This document shows, one piece after another, positions 1 through 6,462 of a stretch of 39,427 bases of DNA. Below the pieces are notes generated by a model. The model searched no databases. It was not told where the DNA came from and was given only the letters and a program-made list of their open reading frames with translations. The stretch's first letter is position 1. Every line of letters starts with the position of its first letter. The position numbers and the translations under genes were made by a program. The stretch lies in the IMG/VR virus record IMGVR_UViG_3300036846_001124, positions 1 through 39,427 of that record, one strand, 5' to 3'. The DNA is from a virus.

Positions 1-28
1 CCGCATTGGGCGGGATATGGAGGTGGGA

Positions 29-148
29 ATGCGTATCTTTGTACTCGTGTTATCGCTGCTCGCAACGTTTGCCGTGTTGGCTCCGGCCGATGCTGGCACA
101 TGCTATGGACGTTGGGTCGGCAATACGTGGGTTACATCCTGCATCTAG
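29..148 (+). CDS. Secreted micropeptide with Sec signal (39 aa)
   Basis: A 39-residue ORF starts with ATG directly after a strong GGAGGTGGGA ribosome site. It begins MRIFVLVLSLL, a basic residue followed by a hydrophobic core, and reaches a PADAG region that looks like a signal peptidase I site, leaving a mature piece of only about 16 residues with two cysteines (CYGRWV and TSCI). The two cysteines could form one disulfide in the periplasm. It is followed by a strong intrinsic terminator, which supports it as a real transcription unit end. No family is recognised. The alternative 68-residue frame starting at 6 lacks a ribosome site and is not preferred. Confidence 0.6.
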   Translation: MRIFVLVLSLLATFAVLAPADAGTCYGRWVGNTWVTSCI

Positions 149-163
149 CTATAATCACAGAAG

Positions 164-196
164 GGTGCCGGGGCTCACACCCCGGCACCTTTTCTT
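164..196 (+). terminator. Intrinsic terminator
   Basis: A perfect 10-base-pair GC-rich stem (GGTGCCGGGG with CCCCGGCACC), six-base loop CTCACA, then TTTTCTT. It lies 16 bases after the stop of the 39-residue secreted peptide. Confidence 0.9.
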
Positions 197-213
197 ACCA
201 CTAAGGGGTTGAT

Positions 214-405
214 GTGACGAAGGGGCGCATCTGTGAAATCTGTGGCCACAGACTTGTTAAAGGACGGTGGCCAGCTATTGAACTTCCGATTGCCTTGAAA
301 GAATTAGGATTTGATGGCAAATGGGCTCATGCCAGTTGCGTTGTGAAATTGGCCAAATACAGAGAAGCCCAACGGAAGCTCAGAGGCCTTGATTACAACG
401 ATTAG
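214..405 (+). CDS. Small zinc-binding-like protein (63 aa)
   Basis: GTG start with a good AAGGGG ribosome site six bases upstream; the ATG two bases earlier is followed at once by a stop. The protein has CEIC near residues 8-11 and HASC near 40-43, a CxxC...HxxC arrangement that could bind one zinc. The C-terminal third is basic and helical. No named family is recognised. It is the last rightward gene before a convergent leftward gene ending at 402, with which it overlaps by four bases. Confidence 0.6.
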   Translation: MTKGRICEICGHRLVKGRWPAIELPIALKELGFDGKWAHASCVVKLAKYREAQRKLRGLDYND

Positions 406-926
406 AGGCACCTCATAAGAGTGACACCTGTATTCCATGACCACAGCCAAGTCGGAACTAGATTGCAAGCTTGGGCAACCAAGACCCACTTGCCAGGGTG
501 GTTTGGGTCACCTTCTGGCTTTACCGGAATAACCGGCGTTCCATTGGCCAATGCCATCACGGGCGGTCCATTTGGAACTGTCCGCACATTGAGCCCACCG
601 GCATCAGTCACAATCGTGCATGTTGGTGGAGTCTGACAATGCATATAGGGCCAATAGATCCAGCCTAGCACTGGTGGACTCTGAGGTGGAGGTGGAGCTT
701 CAACAGGCGGAAGAGGCACCGGCACCGGTATGATTGGGCCAATCGGGCCTCCAGGCGCGGGTGGACTGTATGCAGGCGGGTCTTCGTAGCGCGGATATAC
801 TCCCGGCGCAACGAACTGTGGGCCTTCCCACCAATGGCCACGGGTATCGGTCCATGCCCAGGCATGTCCAGCCTCGAAGATGATGGCCGCACCTATCAGG
901 CCAGCCCCATAGAGTAGCTTATTCAT
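402..926 (-). CDS. Secreted proline-rich SH3-like protein
   Basis: Leftward 174-residue protein with an AGGAG ribosome site before ATG at 926. Residues 1-24 are a Sec signal ending near HAWA. Residues about 40-90 are strongly proline-rich (PPP and PVPVPLPP runs). The C-terminal part (about 100-174) resembles a bacterial SH3 domain: it holds GLNVRTVPNG, a typical SH3b entry, then NGTPV and GKWVLV strands. SH3b domains often bind cell-wall peptides, so a periplasmic or cell-wall-associated role is plausible, but this is inference. Four cysteines in the mature part may form disulfides. Confidence 0.7.
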   Translation of the reverse strand: MNKLLYGAGLIGAAIIFEAGHAWAWTDTRGHWWEGPQFVAPGVYPRYEDPPAYSPPAPGGPIGPIIPVPVPLPPVEAPPPPQSPPVLGWIYWPYMHCQTPPTCTIVTDAGGLNVRTVPNGPPVMALANGTPVIPVKPEGDPNHPGKWVLVAQACNLVPTWLWSWNTGVTLMRCL

Positions 927-944
927 AGTTTTACTCCTGGTTTA

Positions 945-967
945 GGGGCTCACTTTGCGTGAGCCCC
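945..967 (-). other. Hairpin between two leftward genes
   Basis: Perfect 8-base-pair stem GGGGCTCA/TGAGCCCC with a 7-base loop, between the end of the 977-1261 gene and the ribosome site of the 402-926 gene. There is no T-run on either side, so it may be an attenuator or processing site and not a full terminator. Confidence 0.4.
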
Positions 968-976
968 TTGTTCACA

Positions 977-1261
977 TCACTCTGGAATTTCAAGAAACGC
1001 TGCTCGTGCTAGATTCACGAACACCGCTGGATTCTTGAAACCACCGTTCGTGTAGATGTTGTACACGAGTTCCAGACGCTGGTGGCAACGATGATTCGGC
1101 CCGTTGTCCTGAAACTGCATGGTCTTCTGAGCGTATCTGCGGAATGAATTCATGTCATGTCCCACCGCTTGGTGGAAATGATGACACTCCGCAAATGCTT
1201 CTCGGTCAAACCCGAGTGCTTCAAGCTTGTCGAGTAGTTCAAGAGATAGTTGTGGGCTCAT
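977..1261 (-). CDS. Small helical protein of unknown function (94 aa)
   Basis: Leftward ORF with an AAAGGAG ribosome site before ATG at 1261. The protein is predicted mostly helical, rich in His and Cys (ECHHFHQAV and HRCHQRL), without a signal peptide or membrane segment. The clustered His and Cys could bind a metal, but no known motif is complete. It is transcribed from the region holding three TGTAAAGTAT elements. No family is recognised. Confidence 0.6.
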   Translation of the reverse strand: MSPQLSLELLDKLEALGFDREAFAECHHFHQAVGHDMNSFRRYAQKTMQFQDNGPNHRCHQRLELVYNIYTNGGFKNPAVFVNLARAAFLEIPE

Positions 1262-1300
1262 AGTTATACTCCTTTGTTTCGGCCTTGTTGGCCATACACC

Positions 1301-1330
1301 AATATACTTTACACGCGCGTATGATTACAA
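1301..1330 (-). promoter_or_regulatory. Leftward sigma70-like promoter with TGTAAAGTA element
   Basis: On the minus strand TTGTAA (1330-1325), 18 bases, TATATT (1306-1301), placed about 40 bases before the start of the 977-1261 gene. The -10 overlaps a TGTAAAGTATATT element. Two more TGTAAAGTA copies lie upstream at about 1348-1355 and 1394-1401, spaced 42 and 46 bases, and look like repeated protein-binding sites. Confidence 0.5.
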
Positions 1331-1438
1331 TAGTGAGTACGCAAAATACTTTACAAAATCACACAAAATCGTTGTTGCAATCCAGGTTAAAATACTTTAC
1401 ACGGGTATGCATGTAGCGGGCGCAGGTACGGGGGAACC

Positions 1439-1684
1439 ATGCGATATCCAAAGGGCTCAAACAATCCGTGGAAACGTGGGCTTACACGGATTACCGTCAG
1501 TATGCACCACGACACGTTTAAACGGTTGCTTCAACGTGCAAAAGACGAGAAGAAGTGGTTTTCGGAAGTCGTGGAGGATGTTGTCAAGTGTGGGCTCTTA
1601 TGCCTGGATGAGTCGGACAAGTTAGAACCAAAGCTTAGGTTGGTTCCCAAGGAATGTAGCGATGAAGAAAGTACTCCTAATTAG
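1439..1684 (+). CDS. Ribbon-helix-helix-like DNA-binding protein (81 aa)
   Basis: ATG after a GGGGGAA ribosome site. Residues about 15-50 fit a CopG/Arc-type ribbon-helix-helix: a short strand (TRITVSM), then a helix with HHDTFKRLLQRAKDEKK and a second helix starting WFSEVVEDVV. Such proteins bind operator DNA as dimers. It is divergent from the 977-1261 gene and immediately beside the three TGTAAAGTA elements, so it is a candidate regulator of that intergenic region (inference). The acidic C-terminal tail overlaps the next gene by 23 bases. Confidence 0.6.
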   Translation: MRYPKGSNNPWKRGLTRITVSMHHDTFKRLLQRAKDEKKWFSEVVEDVVKCGLLCLDESDKLEPKLRLVPKECSDEESTPN

Positions 1685-2048
1685 CGTGGCATTCAGCATG
1701 TGCTCATTGGCACATGCGGCACCGCGGATGTTGAAGTCCGAGTGCCACGAGACAGAAGACCATATTCGTACATGCTTGGCACCGGGCGAAGCACCAGTCA
1801 CACCCCTATCCAAAACACCGGCTGTCGTACCCCCAACCCCAGCCCCCGAACGACAGTCGGTGCCGGAGCAGCCAGTAGGTCCACCCCAAACCTCTGCTGT
1901 TCAACCCGTGCGGCCGGAGGCACCACCTCCGGTCGCACGATCCTTTTTCTTTCCGCCTCCAATTGTGGAAAGCCGTCGCAATCAAACATGCCAGTCACAA
2001 TGCTATAATCGTGCTGGAGTTAGGGACTGCCGACAATACTGCTGGTAA
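1662..2048 (+). CDS. Secreted proline-rich cysteine-tailed protein
   Basis: 128 residues with a clear Sec signal (MKKVLLISVAFSMCSLAHA) and an AAGGAA ribosome site, starting inside the preceding regulator gene. The middle (about 45-100) is proline-rich, like the middle of the 402-926 product. The C-terminus has four cysteines in CQSQCY...CRQYCW, suggesting two disulfides in a small periplasmic module. No family is recognised. The architecture (signal, Pro-rich linker, small Cys domain) parallels other secreted accessory proteins of this region. Confidence 0.65.
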   Translation: MKKVLLISVAFSMCSLAHAAPRMLKSECHETEDHIRTCLAPGEAPVTPLSKTPAVVPPTPAPERQSVPEQPVGPPQTSAVQPVRPEAPPPVARSFFFPPPIVESRRNQTCQSQCYNRAGVRDCRQYCW

Positions 2049-2060
2049 AAGAGGGCGGCA

Positions 2061-2249
2061 ATGATAACAAAGCAAGAAGCAGAACTACTCGTGTCAACAA
2101 TCGCCAAGCTTTCTAAGGTAATCGTACCTGTAGAAACAGCATTGGAAGCGATGTACGCTGTTGAACTCTCACGCTACAACCCGGTAAGAAACCGAGGTGT
2201 GAATTACATAAAAAGCGGTCCACCGGAAACCTTAGAAGCTGCGGAATGA
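2061..2249 (+). CDS. Hypothetical protein (62 aa)
   Basis: ATG after AGAGGG. A short protein with an amphipathic helical N-terminal half (about residues 3-33) and a basic centre. Tightly packed between two rightward genes, three bases before the next start. No family is recognised. Confidence 0.5.
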   Translation: MITKQEAELLVSTIAKLSKVIVPVETALEAMYAVELSRYNPVRNRGVNYIKSGPPETLEAAE

Positions 2250-2252
2250 ACA

Positions 2253-2516
2253 ATGCCCAAGCCAGTCTGTGTGAACTGTAAGCGTTTCTACAAGATAAGA
2301 AAGAGTGGGTTCTATTGGGTGGAAATGAGGCCCACAGGATTTGACCAGTGGGTGCCATATAAGATATGGAGCTCCGATCTTTGGGAATGCCCAGGATGCG
2401 GAGCTCAGATTTTATCTGGTCATGGAATACAACCAGTATCCCTTGAGCACCATACAGAATTCAAAGATCTGCTGGAGAAATTAAGAGCGACTCAGTTAGA
2501 GATAAATGACTGCTAG
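2253..2516 (+). CDS. Small zinc-ribbon protein (87 aa)
   Basis: Contains CVNC at residues 6-9 and CPGCG near 47-51, a two-knuckle zinc-ribbon pattern, with aromatic strands between the knuckles (FYWVEM, WVPYKIW). Such ribbons are common in short phage proteins of unknown role. The C-terminus is helical. It ends just before the promoter at 2523, so it closes its operon. Confidence 0.65.
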   Translation: MPKPVCVNCKRFYKIRKSGFYWVEMRPTGFDQWVPYKIWSSDLWECPGCGAQILSGHGIQPVSLEHHTEFKDLLEKLRATQLEINDC

Positions 2517-2522
2517 TCCCGG

Positions 2523-2551
2523 TTGCATTCTTGGTTGCAACAGTGTAAAGT
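2523..2551 (+). promoter_or_regulatory. Phage promoter, TTGCAT-N17-TAAAGT
   Basis: TTGCAT at 2523-2528, exactly 17 bases, TAAAGT at 2546-2551, followed by ATATTG. It lies 25 bases before the ATG at 2576. Same layout as four other rightward sites in this window. Confidence 0.65.
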
Positions 2552-2575
2552 ATATTGTGTTGCAGGGAATGAGCA

Positions 2576-2731
2576 ATGCGTGACACATCGAAGAAAGCTA
2601 TCGCACATTGTGATTCTATTATACGCAGGCTTGATAGAATAGAAAAAATGATACAGGCACTCAAACAGCAAGTGGAGCAGTTAGAAAAAGCGGAAAGCCG
2701 AAGGCACGCAGGATATCCCGGTTATGATTAG
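2576..2731 (+). CDS. Small coiled-coil protein (51 aa)
   Basis: ATG after CAGGGA. Residues about 10-43 form one long charged amphipathic helix with heptad-like leucine and isoleucine spacing (IIRRLDRIEKMIQ, LKQQVEQLEK), suggesting a coiled coil. Its stop overlaps the start of the next gene by eight bases, as in a translationally coupled operon. No family is recognised. Confidence 0.55.
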   Translation: MRDTSKKAIAHCDSIIRRLDRIEKMIQALKQQVEQLEKAESRRHAGYPGYD

Positions 2732-3287
2732 AAAATGCGGCGAGTGCACGCTTTGTTGCCGGTTATTGCCGATCCAGAAGGGCATGGATAAGACCGATAC
2801 AGCAGAGACTATCAAGGCATTGTTTGATGTACCTAAGGATGCATTGGAAGATTTCCACAAACCTGCAGGATTCAAGTGTCCACACCAACACTTCGGTGGA
2901 TGCCGGGTCTATGAAAAGCGCCCGATGGGTTGCCGGTTGTGGTCGTGTCGGTGGCTGGTAGGTGAGGATACCCAGGAACTACGGCGACCTGACCGGGTTG
3001 GATACGTCATTGATCTAGTGCAGGATTACATCACAATAGAGTATGGTGGCGAAACGACCAAGATAGCTGTAGTACAAATATGGATTGATCCTAAGCGTAA
3101 GGAGGATTGGCGGCAGGATGACCAGTTGTGGGAGTTTATGAATAGGCGTGGCAAAGAAAACATGGCTACAATTCTACGTTATAATTCTAAAGATGTCAAG
3201 ATTATCTTCCCACCGGTAATGTCAGATGACAACCAGTGGCATGAAGTTGATGAAAACAGAGTTAATATGGTGCGGGAAAAGCGATGA
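2724..3287 (+). CDS. YkgJ-like CxxCC iron/zinc-binding protein
   Basis: 187 residues. The N-terminus CGECTLCC (residues 5-12), then KCPHQ near 51, GCRVYEKRPMGCR near 59-71 and SCRW, is the cysteine pattern of the YkgJ/CxxCxxCC family, annotated as zinc or iron chelating. The C-terminal 100 residues are mixed alpha/beta and specific to phage versions. The biological role of this family is not known. It is coupled to the preceding coiled-coil gene and to the following small gene through ATGA overlaps. Confidence 0.75.
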   Translation: MIRKCGECTLCCRLLPIQKGMDKTDTAETIKALFDVPKDALEDFHKPAGFKCPHQHFGGCRVYEKRPMGCRLWSCRWLVGEDTQELRRPDRVGYVIDLVQDYITIEYGGETTKIAVVQIWIDPKRKEDWRQDDQLWEFMNRRGKENMATILRYNSKDVKIIFPPVMSDDNQWHEVDENRVNMVREKR

Positions 3288-3463
3288 AAGATCGAGTAGC
3301 GATTAAAGCTCAAAGGCCAGATGTTGAAGCTCGTATCACTGTTGGTGATCTAGCTGGTGATCGGCGTGACCTATTACTGATTGCGTTGCGACGGCATTTC
3401 CTAAACCCACGTTATGATATTCCACCTAAGTTGAAGAAGCAAAATGCCAACACCAGATACTGA
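3284..3463 (+). CDS. Hypothetical protein (59 aa)
   Basis: The start codon overlaps the stop of the YkgJ-like gene (ATGA). The product is basic and soluble, with a GDLAGDRRDLLLIALRRHF stretch predicted as a helix. No family is recognised; the coupling and lack of internal stops support it being real. Confidence 0.55.
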   Translation: MKDRVAIKAQRPDVEARITVGDLAGDRRDLLLIALRRHFLNPRYDIPPKLKKQNANTRY

Positions 3464-3527
3464 ATTGATAATCATTGGGATCATTGTCATCACTGTGGTT
3501 GTATTGCTCTTAGCATCGCTCAAATAA
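3444..3527 (+). CDS. Single-pass membrane micropeptide (27 aa)
   Basis: A 27-residue ORF overlapping the preceding gene by 20 bases. After MPTPDTEL comes an uninterrupted hydrophobic segment of 16 residues ending LLLASLK, enough for one membrane pass with a short basic end. Phage membrane micropeptides of this size can modulate lysis or host membrane proteins, but nothing here shows a specific role. Confidence 0.4.
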   Translation: MPTPDTELIIIGIIVITVVVLLLASLK

Positions 3528-3560
3528 TATTGTTGCGCAGACAGTTAACTTTAGGTAACA

Positions 3561-3589
3561 TTGCATTCTTTTGTAAAGCGTTGTAAAGT
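3561..3589 (+). promoter_or_regulatory. Phage promoter, TTGCAT-N17-TAAAGT
   Basis: TTGCAT at 3561-3566, 17 bases, TAAAGT at 3584-3589, about 55 bases before the first PEP-CTERM gene. A second TGTAAAG lies inside the spacer. Confidence 0.65.
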
Positions 3590-3642
3590 AGTTGCGTTGG
3601 GGTAATTTGGGGCTCATCCACCACACCTAGCACGGAGGTTCT

Positions 3643-4257
3643 ATGAAGAAACTACTCTTGGCGACCACGGCGGTCTTGGCATTTGCGACAAGCAATGCCA
3701 TGGCAGACGTTACAGTCCTCGATCAACTGAGCGGAACGGGCGACAACGTCGTCGCCGATTCCTCGAGCACCAACAGTGCTCTAGGTCATCTCAACGGCCA
3801 GCATCTTGATGTGGTTCGTTACACGAACCTATCGACCGGCTTTACGTTCGCTGCCAACGGCAACGACATAAAGATCGGCAACACCAATATGGTGACCGAC
3901 CAAGTGTTCGACCCGACCAACACCTTCGTAGTTGGTACCACGACGGAGGTGTTCAGTTTGACGGGCACCGGCGACGTGCATCTGGCCGTGAACGCCACGG
4001 ACGGAACGTTCAACTTTGATCTCGGCACCATCGGCAATGGCCAGTCCGGGTTCACGGTGAACGCCATCAACGGTGAAGTGATCAACTCGCTAACGCTCAC
4101 CGACTCCACCGGAGGTATACTTAGCTTCGAACACAACCGCATCGAAACGGCTGTGGCGGCTGTACCTGAGCCGGCGACCTGGGGCATGATGCTTCTAGGC
4201 TTTATCGGCCTAGGGTTTGCCTTCAAGAATAAGCGTCGCAAGGTAAGCTTCGCGTAG
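3643..4257 (+). CDS. PEP-CTERM sorting-domain protein 1
   Basis: 204 residues, ATG after ACGGAGG. Residues 1-21 are a Sec signal (ending AMADV). The body is rich in Thr, Asn, Gly and beta strands, typical of secreted surface or matrix proteins. The C-terminus has VPEPATWGMMLLGFIGLG then a hydrophobic segment and basic tail (KNKRRK): the complete PEP-CTERM signal, which in bacteria is recognised by exosortase after export. The phage would therefore depend on the host's exosortase. Followed at once by a second PEP-CTERM gene. Host-derived surface protein is the likely origin (inference). Confidence 0.9.
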   Translation: MKKLLLATTAVLAFATSNAMADVTVLDQLSGTGDNVVADSSSTNSALGHLNGQHLDVVRYTNLSTGFTFAANGNDIKIGNTNMVTDQVFDPTNTFVVGTTTEVFSLTGTGDVHLAVNATDGTFNFDLGTIGNGQSGFTVNAINGEVINSLTLTDSTGGILSFEHNRIETAVAAVPEPATWGMMLLGFIGLGFAFKNKRRKVSFA

Positions 4258-4295
4258 ATACAAACTTGGTCAGAGGTTGGCCCACCAAGAACGGG

Positions 4296-4313
4296 AGGGT
4301 GCCACGGCACCCT
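4296..4313 (+). other. Hairpin between the two PEP-CTERM genes
   Basis: Seven-base-pair stem AGGGTGC/GCACCCT with a four-base loop, in the 95-base gap between the genes, followed by TCTACC and no T-run. It may be an attenuator or mRNA-stability element. Confidence 0.35.
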
Positions 4314-4352
4314 TCTACCTATCCCAATCCCCACTACTATGGTGAGCTCAAG

Positions 4353-4997
4353 ATGAAAAAGCTCTTGCTAGCGAGCGTATTCGCTTTGGCGGTAGGTCCC
4401 GCACTTGCGGATGCAATCAACTTGACGGCGACTGTTGACGGAGTAGTGGCAGGCTCTGCCTCAAGCCCCGATGGCAGCTTGACTGTCACCAACCAGTCGT
4501 TCGGCGTATTCAATCTGAACTCGCTGAGCATCAATTCGGAGACGTTCCTGGCGCCTCCGGGCATTTTGTCCAGCAACACGCTGGACGTGGATCAAACCGC
4601 GACTGGCACTCACACGCTGGTCCTGGACATCACTGCAACCGGCCTCGCTGGGCCGAATGCCCTGCAAGACTTCCTGTCGTCATTTTCGGTGAGTGGCCAG
4701 ACGGCGGGATGGTCTGTGATTGAACGTACCACCATCAATGGCGTCACGCTTGCCACCACTCCGCTATTCACCGGAGTGTCTGACTCAGCGTTCTCCACCA
4801 ACGCTGCATTCGCAGGTACGCTGTTCACTGCCGATGAGCACTACACGATCACTTCGGTAGGGGAAGGCTCGTTCAACGGCGGTATTGATATCAGTGCCGC
4901 AGTGCCAGAGCCAGCGACCTGGGGCATGATGTTGCTCGGCTTTGTCGGGCTTGCGTTCATGTTCCGGCAGCAGCGCCGCAAGGTGTCGTTCGCGTAA
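4353..4997 (+). CDS. PEP-CTERM sorting-domain protein 2
   Basis: 214 residues from ATG at 4353; the frame is open 87 bases further upstream but the signal peptide MKKLLLASVFALAVGPALA fixes this start. The middle is a beta-rich, Thr/Ser-rich secreted domain. The C-terminus VPEPATWGMMLLGFVGLAF plus RQQRRKVSFA is a full PEP-CTERM signal, and the last residues RRKVSFA are identical to those of the upstream gene, showing that the two sorting tails share recent ancestry though their bodies differ. A strong terminator follows. Confidence 0.9.
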   Translation: MKKLLLASVFALAVGPALADAINLTATVDGVVAGSASSPDGSLTVTNQSFGVFNLNSLSINSETFLAPPGILSSNTLDVDQTATGTHTLVLDITATGLAGPNALQDFLSSFSVSGQTAGWSVIERTTINGVTLATTPLFTGVSDSAFSTNAAFAGTLFTADEHYTITSVGEGSFNGGIDISAAVPEPATWGMMLLGFVGLAFMFRQQRRKVSFA

Positions 4998-5020
4998 GGA
5001 CTCATGGCATAAAAGAGGGG

Positions 5021-5050
5021 AAGGGGCCGGATGAAAGTCCGGCCCTTTTT
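5021..5050 (+). terminator. Intrinsic terminator after PEP-CTERM operon
   Basis: Stem GGGCCGGA/TCCGGCCC extended by AAG/TTT pairs, six-base loop, then five Ts. Ends the PEP-CTERM transcription unit just before the Tas promoter. Confidence 0.9.
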
Positions 5051-5058
5051 ATTGGAAG

Positions 5059-5087
5059 TTGCAATCTTGCAAGTAATGTTGTAAAGT
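5059..5087 (+). promoter_or_regulatory. Promoter of the Tas-array locus, TTGCAA-N17-TAAAGT
   Basis: TTGCAA at 5059-5064, 17 bases, TAAAGT at 5082-5087. It lies between the upstream terminator and the AGGAGG ribosome site of the Tas-like gene, so it is the natural start of transcription for the gene and, with no terminator seen between, for the array. Confidence 0.7.
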
Positions 5088-5111
5088 AAATTTGCACACT
5101 AGGAGGGCTCG

Positions 5112-6128
5112 ATGGCAGAACTTGATCTAATTAGAATAGCAGTCAAAGGCTGTTATGATCTACAAATGCTGCGAATGCAGACCGGCTTGCGGCTTGCATC
5201 GAATTTTCGTGCTAAACTGAAAAAGCACAAAGATGACATTAAGGAAACCGAGGATGGTGAACTTAGTGCGGTTGCTCAGAGCATCCTGGACGAGCTCCGT
5301 GAATCTTACAAAATGCTGACGAGCGGCATTGCCAGGAACAGGACCTTACCAGGTAAAGAAGGATTCATAGGCAACCCATTGATTTCTACGTATGCCGAAC
5401 TGGTCATGGTCCACCAATTTACAGTATTGGAACGAGAAGAGAAAGGACACTTCCTTCAGTTAGAAACCTTGTTGGCAGATGTTCCTATCTTTACAGAGTA
5501 TCTGACTAATGTGAGGGGTATCGGAGCTGCGATGGCCGGTGTGCTGGTCACCAAGTTTGATCCACAAAAAGCACGGCATGTTTCTAGCTTCTGGAAGCTT
5601 GCCGGGTTGGATGTAGTGATTGTGGACTGTGGTGGCTGTGAAGGCAGGGGTGAAGATGCTGCCGGTAATCTGTGTCAGTATTGCAAAGGTTCTGGCATTT
5701 GGGGTGAGGGCAGATCACGTAAGGAAAGCCACCTTGTTGAGCGCACGTATACGAATAAGGATGGTGAGGAAGCCACGCGCATGGGCTTGACCTATGACCC
5801 GTGGCTGAAAACCAAGCTGTTCGTGCTAGCCGGGTCATTCATGAGGTCCAAGAGCCCTTGGGCTGATGTGTACCGAAACTATAAGAATCGTATCAGCTCA
5901 GATGTGGCCCGTGATAAGGTTAGTGTCGGCGAGTGGAAACTTCGCAATAAACGTGGTGAGATTGTGGAGCACTTGTGGACACCTGGGCGCATCGATAACA
6001 GTGCCAAGCGCTACATGATCAAGATGTTCCTCATCGAGTTCTGGACCAAGTGGCGGACCATGGAAGGTCTACCGGCACCACCTCCATACCATGAAGGTAT
6101 GCTTGGTCACCGGCATGCAGCGGAGTAA
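5112..6128 (+). CDS. Tas-like Nop/IS110-related RNA-guided protein, nuclease-free (TasA type)
   Basis: 338 residues after AGGAGG. A helical N-terminus (RIAVKGCYDLQMLRMQTGLRL) leads to a coiled region, then VRGIG (134-138) with HVSSFWKLAGL (156-166), the helix-hairpin-helix signature shared by IS110-type transposases and the Nop-like fold. The C-terminal block AKRYMIKMFLIEFW...WRTMEGLP...PPPY...LGHR (298-334) is typical of stand-alone relatives often annotated as transposase. An insert with C173/C176 and C188/C191 is a zinc knuckle. No RuvC DEDD or HNH residues are visible, so it should bind and not cut. In published TIGR-Tas systems Nop-domain Tas proteins bind 36-nt tigRNAs from dual-spacer arrays; here such an array lies 335 bases downstream. 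Assignment to Tas rests on family recognition plus this neighbour. Confidence 0.8.
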   Translation: MAELDLIRIAVKGCYDLQMLRMQTGLRLASNFRAKLKKHKDDIKETEDGELSAVAQSILDELRESYKMLTSGIARNRTLPGKEGFIGNPLISTYAELVMVHQFTVLEREEKGHFLQLETLLADVPIFTEYLTNVRGIGAAMAGVLVTKFDPQKARHVSSFWKLAGLDVVIVDCGGCEGRGEDAAGNLCQYCKGSGIWGEGRSRKESHLVERTYTNKDGEEATRMGLTYDPWLKTKLFVLAGSFMRSKSPWADVYRNYKNRISSDVARDKVSVGEWKLRNKRGEIVEHLWTPGRIDNSAKRYMIKMFLIEFWTKWRTMEGLPAPPPYHEGMLGHRHAAE

Positions 6129-6131
6129 GCG

Positions 6132-6314
6132 ATGGATGATGGCGAAAAACGTGCTGCTGCTCGAGCAATCTATGAGGAATACGACTACATGGGTGCTGGA
6201 AACAGGACAGCGTGGGGCAATCTACCTGCACACGAGCAACAGACCTATTTGCAGTTAGCAGCAGCCGCTCTACGCGCCGTTCAGCGACACAGACGCGGTG
6301 AGTTCAATGGGTGA
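6132..6314 (+). CDS. Small hypothetical protein between Tas-like gene and array (60 aa)
   Basis: Starts four bases after the Tas-like stop, with GGAGTAAGCG acting as ribosome site, so it is in the same operon. Two helical parts: residues 1-20 (GEKRAAARAIYEEYDY) and 36-56 (QQTYLQLAAAALRAVQRHRR), separated by a WGNLP turn. This helix-W-LP-helix pattern is seen in short phage proteins of unknown function. Its position suggests, but does not prove, a link with the array. Confidence 0.55.
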   Translation: MDDGEKRAAARAIYEEYDYMGAGNRTAWGNLPAHEQQTYLQLAAAALRAVQRHRRGEFNG

Positions 6315-6462
6315 TATGCAATGATCATGGAGTAACGCCAATCCAGACATTACCCCCTCTCGTGCGTGAAGCACACCAATTGCTGCTGATCACACAGCAG
6401 ACTGTCAAATAGCGAGAAACCCAGAAAGCAGGGGCTGGAGAACCCGGTCACTGCACACCCTA
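6315..6462 (+). other. Array leader with degenerate first repeat
   Basis: No ORF is supported in this 148-base gap. It holds a small hairpin (CTGCTG at 6383-6388, CAGCAG at 6395-6400, loop ATCACA) and, from 6411, a degraded unit: AGCGAG runs straight into AAACCCA, and AGAACCCGG at 6439 resembles a loop repeat, 52 bases before the first intact edge repeat. No terminator is seen, so the array can be read from the upstream promoter at 5059. Confidence 0.6.

Noticed and set aside
4266-4352. 29-codon N-terminal extension of the second PEP-CTERM protein
   Set aside because: It would bury the signal peptide inside the chain; the ATG at 4353 gives a normal MKK-type signal.
5112-6128. IS110-type transposase
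   Set aside because: The shared helix-hairpin-helix is present but the N-terminal DEDD RuvC-like domain and any element ends are missing, and the gene is next to a guide array.
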